Shown piece by piece: positions 34,540 to 47,239 of a stretch of DNA of 64,000 nucleotides. The notes beneath the pieces were generated by a model. It did no database searches, was not told the origin of the DNA, and worked only from the letters and a program-made list of their open reading frames with translations. Source of the stretch: Primulina eburnea (taxonomy: Eukaryota > Streptophyta > Magnoliopsida > Lamiales > Gesneriaceae). Both the position numbers and the translations under genes were made by a program. Positions within the stretch are counted from its first letter, which is position 1. Each line of letters begins with the position of its first letter. Where the stretch lies: assembly GCF_022965805.1 (NCBI RefSeq), contig NC_133101.1, positions 10,949,069-11,013,068 of the forward strand. The letters are read 5' to 3'.

Positions 34540-35914
34540 AAAAAACTAAACTACTGAAAATATATGTACGAAATTTTAATAATATTTAAATGAATTAAAA
34601 CATGGTTAATAACATTTATCAACTGAAACAAACTAAGCCATAAAAAATAAAAAATCATGACCATAGACGGTATATAAATCAGAGTAAGTATCTTATCTAC
34701 TTGACACACTTTCCAATATGCTTCTTGGTTGATTTTGACAACTCAACAGCTCTTTGTCGTAGTTTGTTATAATATACATATAACTATTTTGATATGCTCA
34801 ACAAGTATCTGATCGTCTTTAACATCTATTATGCTATTTACAATCCTTATCCAGGATCTGACATGCTCGTAGTTTGCTTCTTTATCACGACATTTTTTCG
34901 ATTTTCTATATTGTTTTTATTTGATAATCTTATTTTTCCGACTATTTTTTTGTTGTTAAATGATTTTTCAGCTTTTGACAATCAACTATAACTCCTAAGA
35001 AAAAATGCTTTTACTCGTGATAAGTTTTCACTTGTGACTAAAAGTATCTATAACCTATATATTCTTCAACAACATAACCAATGAATGGTGTTGCACCTTC
35101 TTCAAATATTGTGATATTTGTGATATCATTTTTATATATTTAGTATCAATATTATCAACATATAGCTGTAAGGTTAATAAATTTTTAACAATTATTTCTC
35201 AATCAGTGTGAGAAAAATACTTGAAATCTCTTCAAATGGCTATATCTTAGAAATGTGTCCTCATTTAATTTGACACAATTCAAGAAAATCATCTTGATCG
35301 TCATTTTTTGGAAGCTTTGAAATAATGATTGCGAGCATCATGTCATGAGGATGATATAGTTTCAATCTCATTTGTTTAGACACTTTGACTAAAAAAAGAG
35401 ACAAAAACAATCTCGTATCACCTCGAAATATATCGAGATAATATTGGAGAAAATAAAGTGAAACTGACTCAATGTCTCAATAAAATGCACAGAATTGATC
35501 TGTTATATGTGTCAACAAAGTTTTAGAATTGTTCTCATACCACTATAAATAGAATGAGAATTATGCACAGTTTGTTTTTCATGGATTTCTTTTTCTAAAT
35601 GAAGAATTTTTTCTTTTTGAAAAAACTATTTTATTGAGAAATATTAACATTTTATATGACATTCATATGTCGCACAACCATGAAGTAGCAACATAATCAT
35701 TATATAACACTTAACGTACACATACAATTCTTCAATTCCTTCTTCATTATGTTTCGTTGAAATTTAAATCTGAATCATTATTGATCTTAACATTTTGCTT
35801 TAAATATGATTTAATATATATGTATATGTTTCATGTTACTTAATTAGACCTAATTTCAAATATCTATAAAAAAAATGTGCTTGAATTATATCATACAGAA
35901 ATTAGGACATAGTA

Positions 35915-38900
35915 TGTAGGACCGGAACGCTTGCCGCTTTACCAAAAGCTATAGCTAGTAATGGTGCAACTCAAATCTTTTAAATCACGCAGCAGCTCAA
36001 GCACCACAGTTCGGCCGCTCAAGCAAGAAGGGACAATTCTTGCATCCAACAATCTTCCTCCCAATAATTGCACTCCTTGCAACCTGCAATGGGAATCGAA
36101 CCCGTGACCTTGGCTCTGATACCAATTGTAAGACCGAGCGCTTACCGTTTTACCAAAAGCTATAGCGAGTAGTGTAGAACCCGTAAATTGGACTGCGTAT
36201 AAGCCATGCATAATTCTAGTATTTAAAATTAAAATGATTTTTATCGTATGAGTATTTAAATTCTTTTCTTTAAATTTATTTATTTTATGCAGTAGTTTAA
36301 TTGTTATCTTTTCAGTTAAATAAGTGAGGCCGGACCGGAGATGGAGTATTGAGATAAGTTAATAAAGACTTATTTAAGTAGTGGTAATTTAGCATGTTAG
36401 TAAATATAATTTTAAAAGTTGGCATGCATGCAAGTTATTAAATTTCTTTGGTATGTTATTAAATTATTTTAAAGCGTAAAATGCATGTTTATTCCATCAA
36501 TTTATGTTTAATTATTTTTATGCATTTTATGCATAATTCATGCATGGTAGAATTTAATTCATGAAATTTTAAAAGTTCGTGCATTAAGATTTTTAAGCTG
36601 CATTTCACGTTCGACGAGAATCGGAGACCGGAGAATTTTCAGAAAAATTATTTTATTACATGATTGGTTTTTTTTTTTTATATAAATTAAGTTAAAGCAT
36701 TTTTAACTGTATTTTTCAAAAATGGGAATTTTTGGGATATTTTTACCCGCAGGACTTTATTTTTAACGGTACGCAAGTTTTATCGAATCGGGGGACTTTT
36801 TAATGGTTCGGCTATTATTTTCAAAATCTTTCCAACTCGAAATATTTTTCGGGAGTGCGTTTGGATTTAATGACCCTACTTTTAAGCTTGTTGGGCTTAA
36901 AATCCTCTTTAAATCTTTAATATCAAAATTAGGCCCATTAATTGATTGTTAACTATTTAAATATTACATAATTATCTACTTAACCTAAACCTAATTACGC
37001 CACTTAGCCGACACCTTCCCCCCAGCAGCAGACCCTCTCGTTTTCAGCACTTTTCTCCAGCTGGAAGCCTCGGTTTGGCTTGTTTTTGCAAAGAAATCCT
37101 ACCGGAGTCTCCCTTCTCTTGTTTTGTTCATCGACAATCACCAAGGCATGTTTCGGATCACCTTTGCTGCATCACTCATGTTGTATATATTCGATTTGTA
37201 TATATTATGCATGAAGAAACTCGGTCTGTCCAAGATCATGAAGAGAAGTTTCGACTTTCATCCATATTATGCATTGTTTTCATTATACTCACGTTTTTCT
37301 GAATTTGATGCAAAGGGGCTGCGATCCTTGCATGTTTAAGGGCTGCAGGTGGTGTCAAGAGGTGAGTAAGGGTGGACGTGTCTTGTTGGGGAGGGCCGGG
37401 AGTCTAGTGGATTGCTGAATAATCAGCTGGGAGTTTAAGGGGCTGTGGTTAAGATTTAGGAGCTTAATAATGTTTGTAAGGTGGGACACGTGAGGGGAGA
37501 AAGGTGCACCGATTATTTAAGGGGTGGGAGACAAGTGTTGGAGTTTAATTATTCAAAATGGGGGTGACCGAGAGTTTTTATTTGCTGGAAGTTTCAGCCG
37601 TGTGTTTAGGGGCTTAATGACATGATTTTAAGATATTTTAGTGTATGTAAGATATGAAGAAAAATTTAGAAGATTTTGGTAGAGTTTCGAGGCGATTCGG
37701 GTTAAAATCGGGATCTCGGTCCAAGTTTAAAAACGAATCGGTTAAGTTGTGAATTTGGCTCGAGTTTACGTCTAGGATTACTTTTAAAATGTTTTGGGAC
37801 ATTTTAATGAGTTTGATAAGCTTCAGGTCAATTTTAGAGGTCCAGGGGTGAAACGATAATTTTCGGGTTTTCAGGGGCAAAATGGTCATTTTGCACGCGG
37901 GATGATAATTTGGTCATGGCAGCGCCCTGAGCACAAATCATGATATTTTTAAATATTCATGCATCACGTTTACGTTTTTTACGCTATTATAATAATTATG
38001 GTGCATGCTTGGTTTAAAGGAATTAAGAGAGAAAAAGTAAGAAAGTGAAGAGCACTCCGTCTCCGCCGCGCCGCGTCGTTATTTCGTTTGTTTTCTGTCA
38101 AAACAAACCAAGGCATGTTTATATCTTCTTTCACTCTTCAATCAAGTCATATAGGTATTTTTAAATATAGCAAGTACATGATTTTAATACAAGATATTTC
38201 AGTATAAGATTTAATTATATTACGTGCATTAAATAGAAAATGATTATTTTTGAGATTTATGCGATATGGCTTGTGGTGCATTCACTATGTGGGAGCATTA
38301 TTTATACGGTCGCCAGTGACCGCTCAGTTCAGGTTGGTACCACCCGGTCGCCAGTGACCGATCAGTTCAGGATGGTACCATCGGGTCTTCAGTGACCGCC
38401 AGCTCAGTTCCAGGCTCCCCGGTGGTCAGTTACCGATCAGTTCAGCTTAGTGCAGTGGTCACAGGCGTAAAACATAATCTCAACAGAAAATTTTATCAGT
38501 TATTTCAGTACAGGGCTCCAAGGAGCAAATATTTTTACTGTGATTATCAGTTCAGTTATGCACGTATTATAATTGCTCAGTACAGATTATTTTCAGTATG
38601 CCTCATGACATGATATTTTACCCCATGCATATTTTTACTCAGATTTTACTCGTTACCTGCGATATATGCATGCTGAGTCTTTAGGCTCACTAGACTTGAT
38701 TTTTGTAGGTACTGATGAGGTCAGGGCCGAGGGCGGGGACCAGTGAGCTAGCTTGGGTCGGCAGTAGTGGCACCCGAGGACCTCAGTGCAGCAGTTGCTA
38801 TTTTATTCCGCAAACAATTTTTATCAGTAGTTGGATAATTTTTAAATTGTTATTTTTGGCAAGACTTTATTTTCTTCCGTTGCTACTATTTTAAACTTTG

Positions 38901-39109
38901 AACTTGATTTATCAGACGATTTTACGAATGAGGCCATTTAAGTTCTTTTAAAAAGAAAATTTTTAATTTTCCGTAAATTTTCAAGCAAGCAAGGATTTTC
39001 GGGCTTTCACAAGTAGTAATTGTGCAACTCAAATATTTTAAACCGCACAGCAGTTCAAGCACCACGGTTCGACCGCTCTACCAAGCAGGGACAATTATCG
39101 CACCCAACA
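35915..39109 (-). mobile_element. TRIM in the right Helitron, split by a Gypsy solo LTR
   Basis: One LTR is 35915-36051; the other is 36127-36172 continued at 39017-39109. A perfect TSD TAGTA lies at 35910-35914 and 39110-39114. Between the LTRs are a polypurine tract (complement of TCTTCCTCCC) and a well preserved primer site for initiator Met tRNA (ATTGGTATCAGAGCCAAGG on the minus strand, 36126-36108). It encodes nothing. Its insertion point in the Helitron differs from that of the left TRIM, so the two insertions were independent. Confidence 0.87.
36173..39011 (+). mobile_element. Gypsy (chromovirus-type) solo LTR, 2.8 kb
   Basis: It starts TGTAGAACCCGTAAAT and ends GGGCTTTCACA, with a perfect TSD AGTAG (36168-36172 and 39012-39016). 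Both ends match the LTRs of the chromovirus at 45203-53534; the 3' kilobase shares the GGTCGCCAGTGACCG subrepeats. The middle (about 36380-38000) differs and makes this LTR 1 kb longer, so it represents another subfamily or a recombinant. No internal region is present. Confidence 0.85.
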
Positions 39110-40954
39110 TAGTAATACACAACATTATTTTTTTTATTTAACATGTCTTTTTTTTCATCAACTATGTTTGTCAAAACTTTTTTGTTCAAAATTTGACGCA
39201 TTTCGTAGACTGTATGTATGAAAAACCAAGAAATTATATAATTCACAGAAACCATTTACTATTCTCTTCGAAGAACAGAAGACCCAAAATACGTGGCTTT
39301 GATTGATGTACCCTCATACTTATTTTTATATAAACAACAAGACACGTCATATAATATCAGAAAAATCAATTACCACCAACATTACTAACCAAAACGAATA
39401 AAAAAAACATAACACAAACAACCTCGATAAGAAAAAAAATGATAACTGAAAGTTTAAAAATAATTTATTTAGTACAATAACAAAAAAATTGAAGTATATA
39501 CGAGCAATAAAAAACATAAATCACTCTCAAATTAAATATTAACTCATATTATTCACAATATGTATAAATTTTCCAATATTTTTTTCAAATAAAGAGAAGA
39601 AGCCTTATTAATGTCATCGTTTTATAGATATTCATTCAACTTCTTTAAAAAACACATGAAAAATGGTGCTTTGAAATCATAATAAAACCATTTAGAAAAA
39701 CTACCGTAAAAATATAATACAAAGTCACACAATTTTTCTTAAACCATAGAAAAATATTAGACTATTGACTAAATATATCTAGCAACAACAAAGCATGCGT
39801 TAACTTGTGATATAATTAAAATTTAGAATCATGCATAATCATTGAATTAGAGCAAAATCGCATGCCAAAAATCTACTGGATATTATATATTTTAATAATT
39901 TATCCATATTTGTCGTTCACCAGAGGACTCTTAGACCTACCAAATTTTGTAGTTCACCTATTATTTTCATGATAAATAATATTACAAAAATAATATAAGC
40001 AAGAACATAAAAACTCAAATTAAAATGCCTTCTATCAATTTAAGTAAAAAAAATTGATTAGATAATATAATAATGTCTTAAAAAATTTAAATATTGATTT
40101 ATAGACAAAAGTTTGAAAATACATTTGCCCCAATAAATAAAAAATGTTATCTCTTGATATTCTGAGACATAAGCTAAAAACGAAGAAATATTTCAATCTT
40201 TTTAATATTTTCTAAGTCACTTCAAACTAAGTAATCTAAGCAAACAGAAAACATGCATTATGTGTTTAAAAATTAACAAAATATCCCAACAATAAAAAAT
40301 TGAAAAATAACCGTTTTTGTTGGATATTTGATTTCGTTTTCTCTTTTCTTTCTGCAAACAAACAAATCACATAAACAATGCAAACACAATTACATTATCA
40401 ATACAAAAGACATATAACAATCAAACATGTTAACGCTAGGGTAAAAAAAAAAACTCCTCTCATTGCAAGAACACATAATGATCAAATAGAGCATATTATT
40501 TAGTAATATTTATTTAGCAGCATTTATAAAAAAAATTGACTAAATAACTTAAAAACAGTGTTTGAAATCACTTAAAGACAAATATTTCTCTCAATTGCAT
40601 ATCTCTATTGACACTTAAAGAGTCTGAAAATATTTTTATTCTAAATGGGAGAAAGAAATTTTGTATGACATTAATATTTATAAATAATTTATTTTTATTC
40701 AATCCGACTCATTTCCCTTTGTCTTCCTGTTATTATTTGACAGCAATGTATAAATTTAAGTAACTAAAATTAAATTTAAAGTAAATTAAAATAATAATTA
40801 GTTTGATTGAGTTAAATACACTATTAATGATCTTATTAAACTAAGATAAAAAAATGAATTAAATAACACCATTAACATGACAAATTGTAAAACAAAAAAA
40901 TAATATAATAGTAAGCTCACAAATGAAAGTCATATACTTAATAGATTAATAATA

Positions 40955-42575
40955 GATAATATATTATTTAGTAATATGTATTTAGCATCATATATTGAAA
41001 ATTGATTAAAAAAAAATATGTATTCTCTCAATCACATATCTCTATTGACAATTAAAGAGTCTGAAAATATTTTTATTCTAAATGAGAGAAAGAAATTTTG
41101 TATGACATTAATATTTATAAATAATTTATTTTTATTCAATCCGACTCATTTCTCTTTGTCTTCATGTTATTATTTGACGGCAATGTATAAATTTAAGTAA
41201 CTAAAATTAAATTTAAAGTAAATTAAAATAATAATTAGTTTGATTGAGTTAAATACACTATTAATGATCTTATTAAACTAAGATAAAAAATGAATTAAAT
41301 AACACCATTAACATGACAAATTGTAAAACAAAAAAATAATATAATAATAAGCCACAAATGAAAGTCATATACTTAATAGATTAATAATAATAATAGATAA
41401 TATATTATTTAGTAATATGTATTTAGCATCATATATTGAAAATTGATTAAAAAAATATGTATTAATGATTATTATTAAATGAAGGTAAGGATAGATAGAT
41501 ATAAATAGATATAGATTATTTATAAGGTTTTTTCACAAAACAAATTTTAATCTCGGCTATTGAATTTAAAAGTTTAGTAATTAGTAAATAAATAATAAGG
41601 ATAAGGATTAAAAGTTTAGTAATTAGTAAATAAATAATAAAGATAAGGACAAAAGAGTAAATGCATAATTGTAATTAATAAAGATTGAATTTAAAAGTTT
41701 AGTAATTAGTAAATAAATAATAAGGATAAGGACAAAAGAGTAAATGCATAATTGTAATTAATAGATAATAATATATTATTTAGTAATATGTATTTAGCAT
41801 CATATATTGAAAATTGATTAAAAAAAATATGTATTCTCTCAATCACATATCTCTATTGACAATTAAAGAGTCTGAAAATATTTTTATTCTAAATGGGAGA
41901 AAGAAATTTTGTATGACATCAATATTTATAAATAATTTATTTTTATTCAATCCGATTCATTTCTCTTTGTCTTCTTGTTATTATTTGACGGCAATGTATA
42001 AATTTAAGTAACTAAAATTAAATTTAAAGTAAATTAAAATAATAATTAGTTTGATTGAGTTAAATACACTATTAATGATCTTATTAAACTAAGATAAAAA
42101 ATGAATTAAATAACACCATTAACATGACAAATTGTAAAACAAAAAAATAATATAATAATAAGCCACAAATGAAAGTCATATACTTAATAGATTAATAATA
42201 ATAATAGATAATATATTATTTAGTAATATGTATTTAGCATCATATATTGAAAATTGATTAAAAAAATATGTATTAATGATTATTATTAAATGAAGGTAAG
42301 GATAGATAGATATAAATAGATATAGATTATTTATAAGGTTTTTTCACAAAACAAATTTTAATCTCGGCTATTGAATTTAAAAGTTTAGTAATTAGTAAAT
42401 AAATAATAAGGATAAGGATTAAAAGTTTAGTAATTAGTAAATAAATAATAAAGATAAGGACAAAAGAATAAATGCATAATTGTAATTAATAAGGATTGAA
42501 TTTAAAAGTTTAGTAATTAGTAAATAAATAATAAGGATAAGGACAAAAGAGTAAATGCATAATTGTAATTAATAG
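40955..42575 (-). repeat. Tandem duplication of about 0.81 kb in the right Helitron
   Basis: TATTATTTAGTAATATG recurs near 40963, 41403, 41773 and 42212, with alternating spacing of about 440 and 370 bp. That is two copies of an 810-bp unit which itself has two related halves. Shorter AGTTTAGTAATTAGTAAATA repeats occur at the end of each unit. Confidence 0.7.
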
Positions 42576-42712
42576 ATAATAATAAGAATAAGGACAATAG
42601 AGTAAATGACAAAAGAGTAAATGTATAATTGTAATTAATAGATAATAATAAGGATAAGGACAATAGAGTAAATTCACAATTCAATCTGTATATTTATATA
42701 GATATAGATAGA

Positions 42713-43599
42713 TTTATTTGATTTAATCCATTTAGGATGCGTTTACTTGGGGTGATTAACATGTGATATATGAGATACGATATCAACTTTAAAGAAAAGA
42801 CAAGAAGAAGCGGCCGAAACATGTAGAGAGAAGACCAGAAGAAGCCATTTGAGCTAAGGTTTCGAGTTTTAAAGAAAAACTATATATGACATCAGCTTTA
42901 AAGAGAAGATAAGAAGTCATTTGATTCTAGGGTTTTGTATTTTTGGGTCAATCGGAAGAAACGGGTCATGAGTTTTCTATAATAAATTGTAGGGCTTCAA
43001 AACAACTCAATATGCTTGGAATGAAAATGTTATTGCTTAAAAAATTTCAACCGTCTAGGCGATAGGCCGTCACTGACCACCCCTCCACTGCCACCGCCTC
43101 GGCTCTCCCGCCATTTACAACAGTGATCATATATGAATGTATCAATAATCATGTTAGAACACACTTTCCATTAAGGCATATGATAAGCATGGGCAGATTA
43201 CAATTATTAGAAATACCACAAAAATCCACAGCCCTTTCCAGCCACAGAATTTTCATTCACCTTTGTCTTTTTCTTCTTGCATGACAGTGGGTTTGGACCC
43301 TGCGCTCAATATAAGCATAACTTGGTATCATTAAAAAATCTCGATTCAACAAGAATGTGTTGCATAGTTTTGCTATAAGACAGTGAACAGAAGCAACAAT
43401 AGCTTTCATACATGGGTGTCACATATTCTGCCACGAAATTTCTGTAAAATTATGAAATAAGGGGGGAACCATATGGCTTCCCATGTAACAACAAATTATT
43501 TGGACTGTGGGCCACAATTACATTGAAAAGAAGCGATTTTTCCATCTTATATTTAAATATTACGGAAGGAAAAAAAGATGACAGGACATTGATACTTAC
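42713..43599. other. Intergenic, flank of the UTP23-like pseudogene
   Basis: No repeat or gene could be named. The part from about 43200 may include the former 3' end of the UTP23-like gene: 43450-43599 is open but lies beyond the splice donor at 43598-43599. Confidence 0.4.
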
Positions 43600-45202
43600 C
43601 TTCGCTCTCTTTCGCTTGAACTGAACTTTACCATTCATCACTATCCTACTTGGTTTATGATTTCTCTTGAGATCCTGATGATCTTCATTATCGTCATTCG
43701 CATCCAAAGTGTCTGTATGTTTCTTCACTGTCTACTCTTTTCTTCTTTACATTTTATATCTTGTATTCCAACTCAGTCATATGTGACCCCCTTCTTCACC
43801 AGTCGTGGCAATCTCATACTGAACTGCTGACGGACGCTCAAGCAACCGAGAATTTCGGAGAGCATATAAGATTGGCACTCCTTTTATCTGCAAATGGCAG
43901 CCTTAAAAACCTGAATGTCTAACAAAAATGTGGTTTTTGCTTGCCACAATGTAAAACAGCATGAAAAATTGATTTGCACAGAAAAAAGCAGGAACCTGAT
44001 CTTGGAACTTCTTCCTCAGCTCAGCATCCTGTGTTGCAACAAAAATGTGTTCGGGGTTGCTTTCACCAATAATTTCTGTAATGTACGATGCAACCATTTT
44101 TCTCTTCTCATTGTCACATCTAGAAATTCGGGTAGTTGAAATTTTAAACTCACATTTGAACATCCCATAGGTCAACCTAACTAACTACACGAGCCAGAGA
44201 TTTTCAATGAAAAATCACAACATGATCAGAGAAGAATGTTCAATCTTGTTCACATTGATCCTCAAATATTTTCAAGACACTCTATTATAAAGACATTCAA
44301 TGCAGCTGAAGCATATAGCAGCATAGTTCCACCACCAAAACCAAAATTTATATCCCAGCCACAAACCATTTTCCGAGTCTAGAATGATGCAAACATTGAA
44401 TACAATGATGAAGTGAATATGCCCATTAATACGTAATTAATTTATTGTGTGTTATCATGATCTCAATGGAAAAACAGTCCTGACAGAAAATACTTAGAAG
44501 TGCGCAACACTTCACACAAAACACATTCCTATAAATATTAAAAGGAGTAACCTCGCAGTTATCAGGTTTCGAGCAACATTAACAGTATCGGAATACAAAT
44601 CACCGAGGATTCTCAATTCTGCAATAACACATCTGTTGCCAAATGTTTCCAAACCCAGTTAACAATCAACGAACTATTATGTACCGAAAAATTTCAGACT
44701 AAATCGAACATCATCAAACCTAGTAGTGAAGATCTTGACAGTAGCGCCAAGAATATTGGCTAATGCAGTATCAGCGGGAGTAATTACATTCGCCAAAAGA
44801 TGGTACAGAAAGGTCCCATGATAGAGGATTTTGAACGGGTCTCGAAATCCATAGTGATGATGCTCGGGTAGCAATCTACCCGAGCAGAGATTTTTACTCT
44901 CTTTGCGAAGATTTTGACTTGATGGGATGAGTCCAGGTGATTTGGTCTGGTCTCTCGGGTGGTCTGACCCTTGCCGGTAGGATGATCTCGGATGGTCAGG
45001 CCTAGTCTCCCGGGTGGTCTGGCTTGCCTTGGTAATCTGGCCTGGTCTCCCAGGGGTGGTTTGACCCTCTCGGGTGGTGTGGCCTGATCTTCTAGGTAGT
45101 CTGCCCTGACTGGTGAGATGATCCCGGGTGGTCTGTCCTGGTCTCTCGGGTGCTATGGCCTGGCTGGCGGGATGACCCCAGTAGTCTGGCCCGGTCTCCC
45201 TT

Positions 45203-47006
45203 GTAGAACCCGTAAATCAGTAGACGTATAAGCCATGCATAATTCTAGATTTTTAAATTTAATTAACTTCATTGCATGATTATTTTTTTTTATGCATTTA
45301 TTTGAAGTTAATTATTTGTTTATTCAGTTCAGTAGTTGATTTTCAGCATTTCAGTTATTTCAGTGAGGCCGGACCGGAGTTGGAGTTTTGAGATAGAATT
45401 TAAGATTCGAGAAATATTTCCAGGACTTACTTTAGCTAGCAAGTAAGTTAATTTAAGTTAAAAAGAAGGTTTGAGGATTTATTTTAATAACTTGAGGTGA
45501 GTAGGAAATTAATTCAATTAAGCTCCATTTATTAAGGGTTTTATTTACTAAATTATTTAAGGGATTAGTGAGGCTTTGTAGAGTTATTAATTATCAACTA
45601 GATAACAAATTTTCCCCTTCATTTTTATTTCATTTTTCGGCCACCCCCTTTGGAGATGCAACAAATCCTTTGCCAACTCATCTTTGACTCATTCTTGATT
45701 AGTTTGAGTTGTTAAACTTTTTAATTATTTTGTTCCACCTTAATTAATCAATGTTAGAGCTTATCCTAGACTAATTAACCAAGCATTTTCGGCCACCTCT
45801 AGTCTAGATGCATCCAAGAATAAATTTCTAGAAAACCAAAATTCAAAATTCAAAAAAAACTAGTAGACTTGGTCCTTGATTCTCCCATTTATTTTGGCAA
45901 CCACTCCCTCACTCCCATAACCATTTCTCCCCCTCTCCATTTTTCGAAAATCAGAGGAGAACCAGAGAGGAAATCGTGACTTATAGCTAGGAAGAAAGGC
46001 TAGAGAAAACCGAGAACTAAAGAGAGCAAGAGAAGCCACTCCGTCTCCGTGCCGCGTCGTCGTCTCTTCATTTCGTTGTTCATTAAAACGAAACGAAGGC
46101 ATGTTTATATCTTCTTTCACTCTTCAATCAAGTCATATAGGTATTTTTAAATATAGCAAGTACATGATTTTAATGCAAGAAGATCGAAATTGTTCATATT
46201 TAATTATGCCATTTAATTATATTACGTGCATGAAAACAAAAAATGATTATTTTTGAGATTTATGCGATATGGCTTGTGGTGCATTCACTATGTGGGAGCA
46301 TTATTTATACGGTCGCCAGTGACCGCTCAGTTCAGGTTGGTACCACCCGGTCGCCAGTGACCGATCAGTTCAGGATGGTACCATCGGGTCTTCAGTGAGC
46401 CAGCTCAGTTCCAGGCTCCCCGGTAGTCAGTTACCGATCAGTTCAGCTTAGTGTAGTGGCCACAGGCGTAAAACATAATCTCAACAGAAAATTTTATCAG
46501 TTATTTCAGTACAGGGCTCCAAGGAGCAAATATTTTTACTGTGATTATCAGTTCAGTTATGCACGTATTATAATTGCTCAGTACAGATTATTTTCAGTAT
46601 GCCTCATGACATGATATTTTACCCCATGCATATTTTTACTCAGATATTACTCGTTACCTGCGAAATATGCATGCTGAGTCTTTAGGCTCACTAGACTTGA
46701 TTGTTGTAGGTGTTGATGAGGCTAGGGCCGAGGGCGGGGACCGGTGAGCCAGCTTGGGTCGGCAGTAGTGGCACCCGAGGACCTCAGTGCAGCAGTTGCT
46801 ATTTTAATTCTCGAACAATATTTTTATCAATCGTTGGATTTTTTTTAAATTGTGATTTTTGGCAACTTTATTTTCTTCCGCTGCGATATTTTAAACTTTG
46901 ACTTTGTTTATCAGTTTAATTATGAACGAGGCAATTTCAGTTATTTTTAAAAAGAAAATTTTTAATTTTCCGCAAATTTTCAAGCAAGGAGTTTTAGGGC
47001 CTTCAC
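45203..47006 (+). repeat. 5' LTR of the chromovirus
   Basis: 1804-bp LTR. Near 46310-46440 it has three imperfect subrepeats of about 38 bp (GGTCGCCAGTGACCG followed by TCAGTTCAGG and GGTACCA). Confidence 0.93.
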
Positions 47007-47009
47007 AGT

Positions 47010-47021
47010 TGGTATCAGAGC
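47010..47021 (+). other. Primer-binding site, initiator Met tRNA
   Basis: TGGTATCAGAGC begins 3 bp after the 5' LTR, the standard primer site of many plant Gypsy elements. Confidence 0.9.
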
Positions 47022-47239
47022 CAGGTTCTGTATAGGGTTTCACTACTACTGACTGCGAGAAGCTCACGAAGCCACGTCTTCGGTCTGTAAGTTTTCAGTT
47101 CAGCATTTTGTTCAGCAATTATTTAAAGCATGAATTTATTTTGTCAGCATGCTTCCAGACATTCAGTATTTCAGTATTCAGTTATAATAAATTATGGAAT
47201 TATGCATGTTAGTTACGTACGGGTTATGTATGGAACAAT

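Larger units (their letters stand above)
34514..42712 (-). mobile_element. Non-autonomous Helitron (right copy, inverted)
   Basis: On the minus strand it begins A|TCTATCTATATC (42712) and ends with a hairpin (ACGTGC GTT GCACGT in the plus text, 34525-34539), then CTAG (34517-34514) and T. Its body is related to the left Helitron in reverse. It is longer because it carries a TRIM (35915-39109) with a Gypsy solo LTR and an internal tandem duplication of about 0.81 kb. No Rep/helicase coding was found. Because both elements keep A/T flanks and full ends, they look like two separate insertions rather than one duplicated block. Confidence 0.75.

Noticed and set aside
43450..43599. Continuation of the UTP23-like exon past 43600
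   Set aside because: A clear GT donor at 43599-43598 follows FKRKRAK, so the downstream open sequence is more likely intron.
45860..46120. 86-codon minus-strand frame, repeated at 52388-52648
   Set aside because: It is antisense within the chromovirus LTRs and identical in both because the LTRs are; not a gene.
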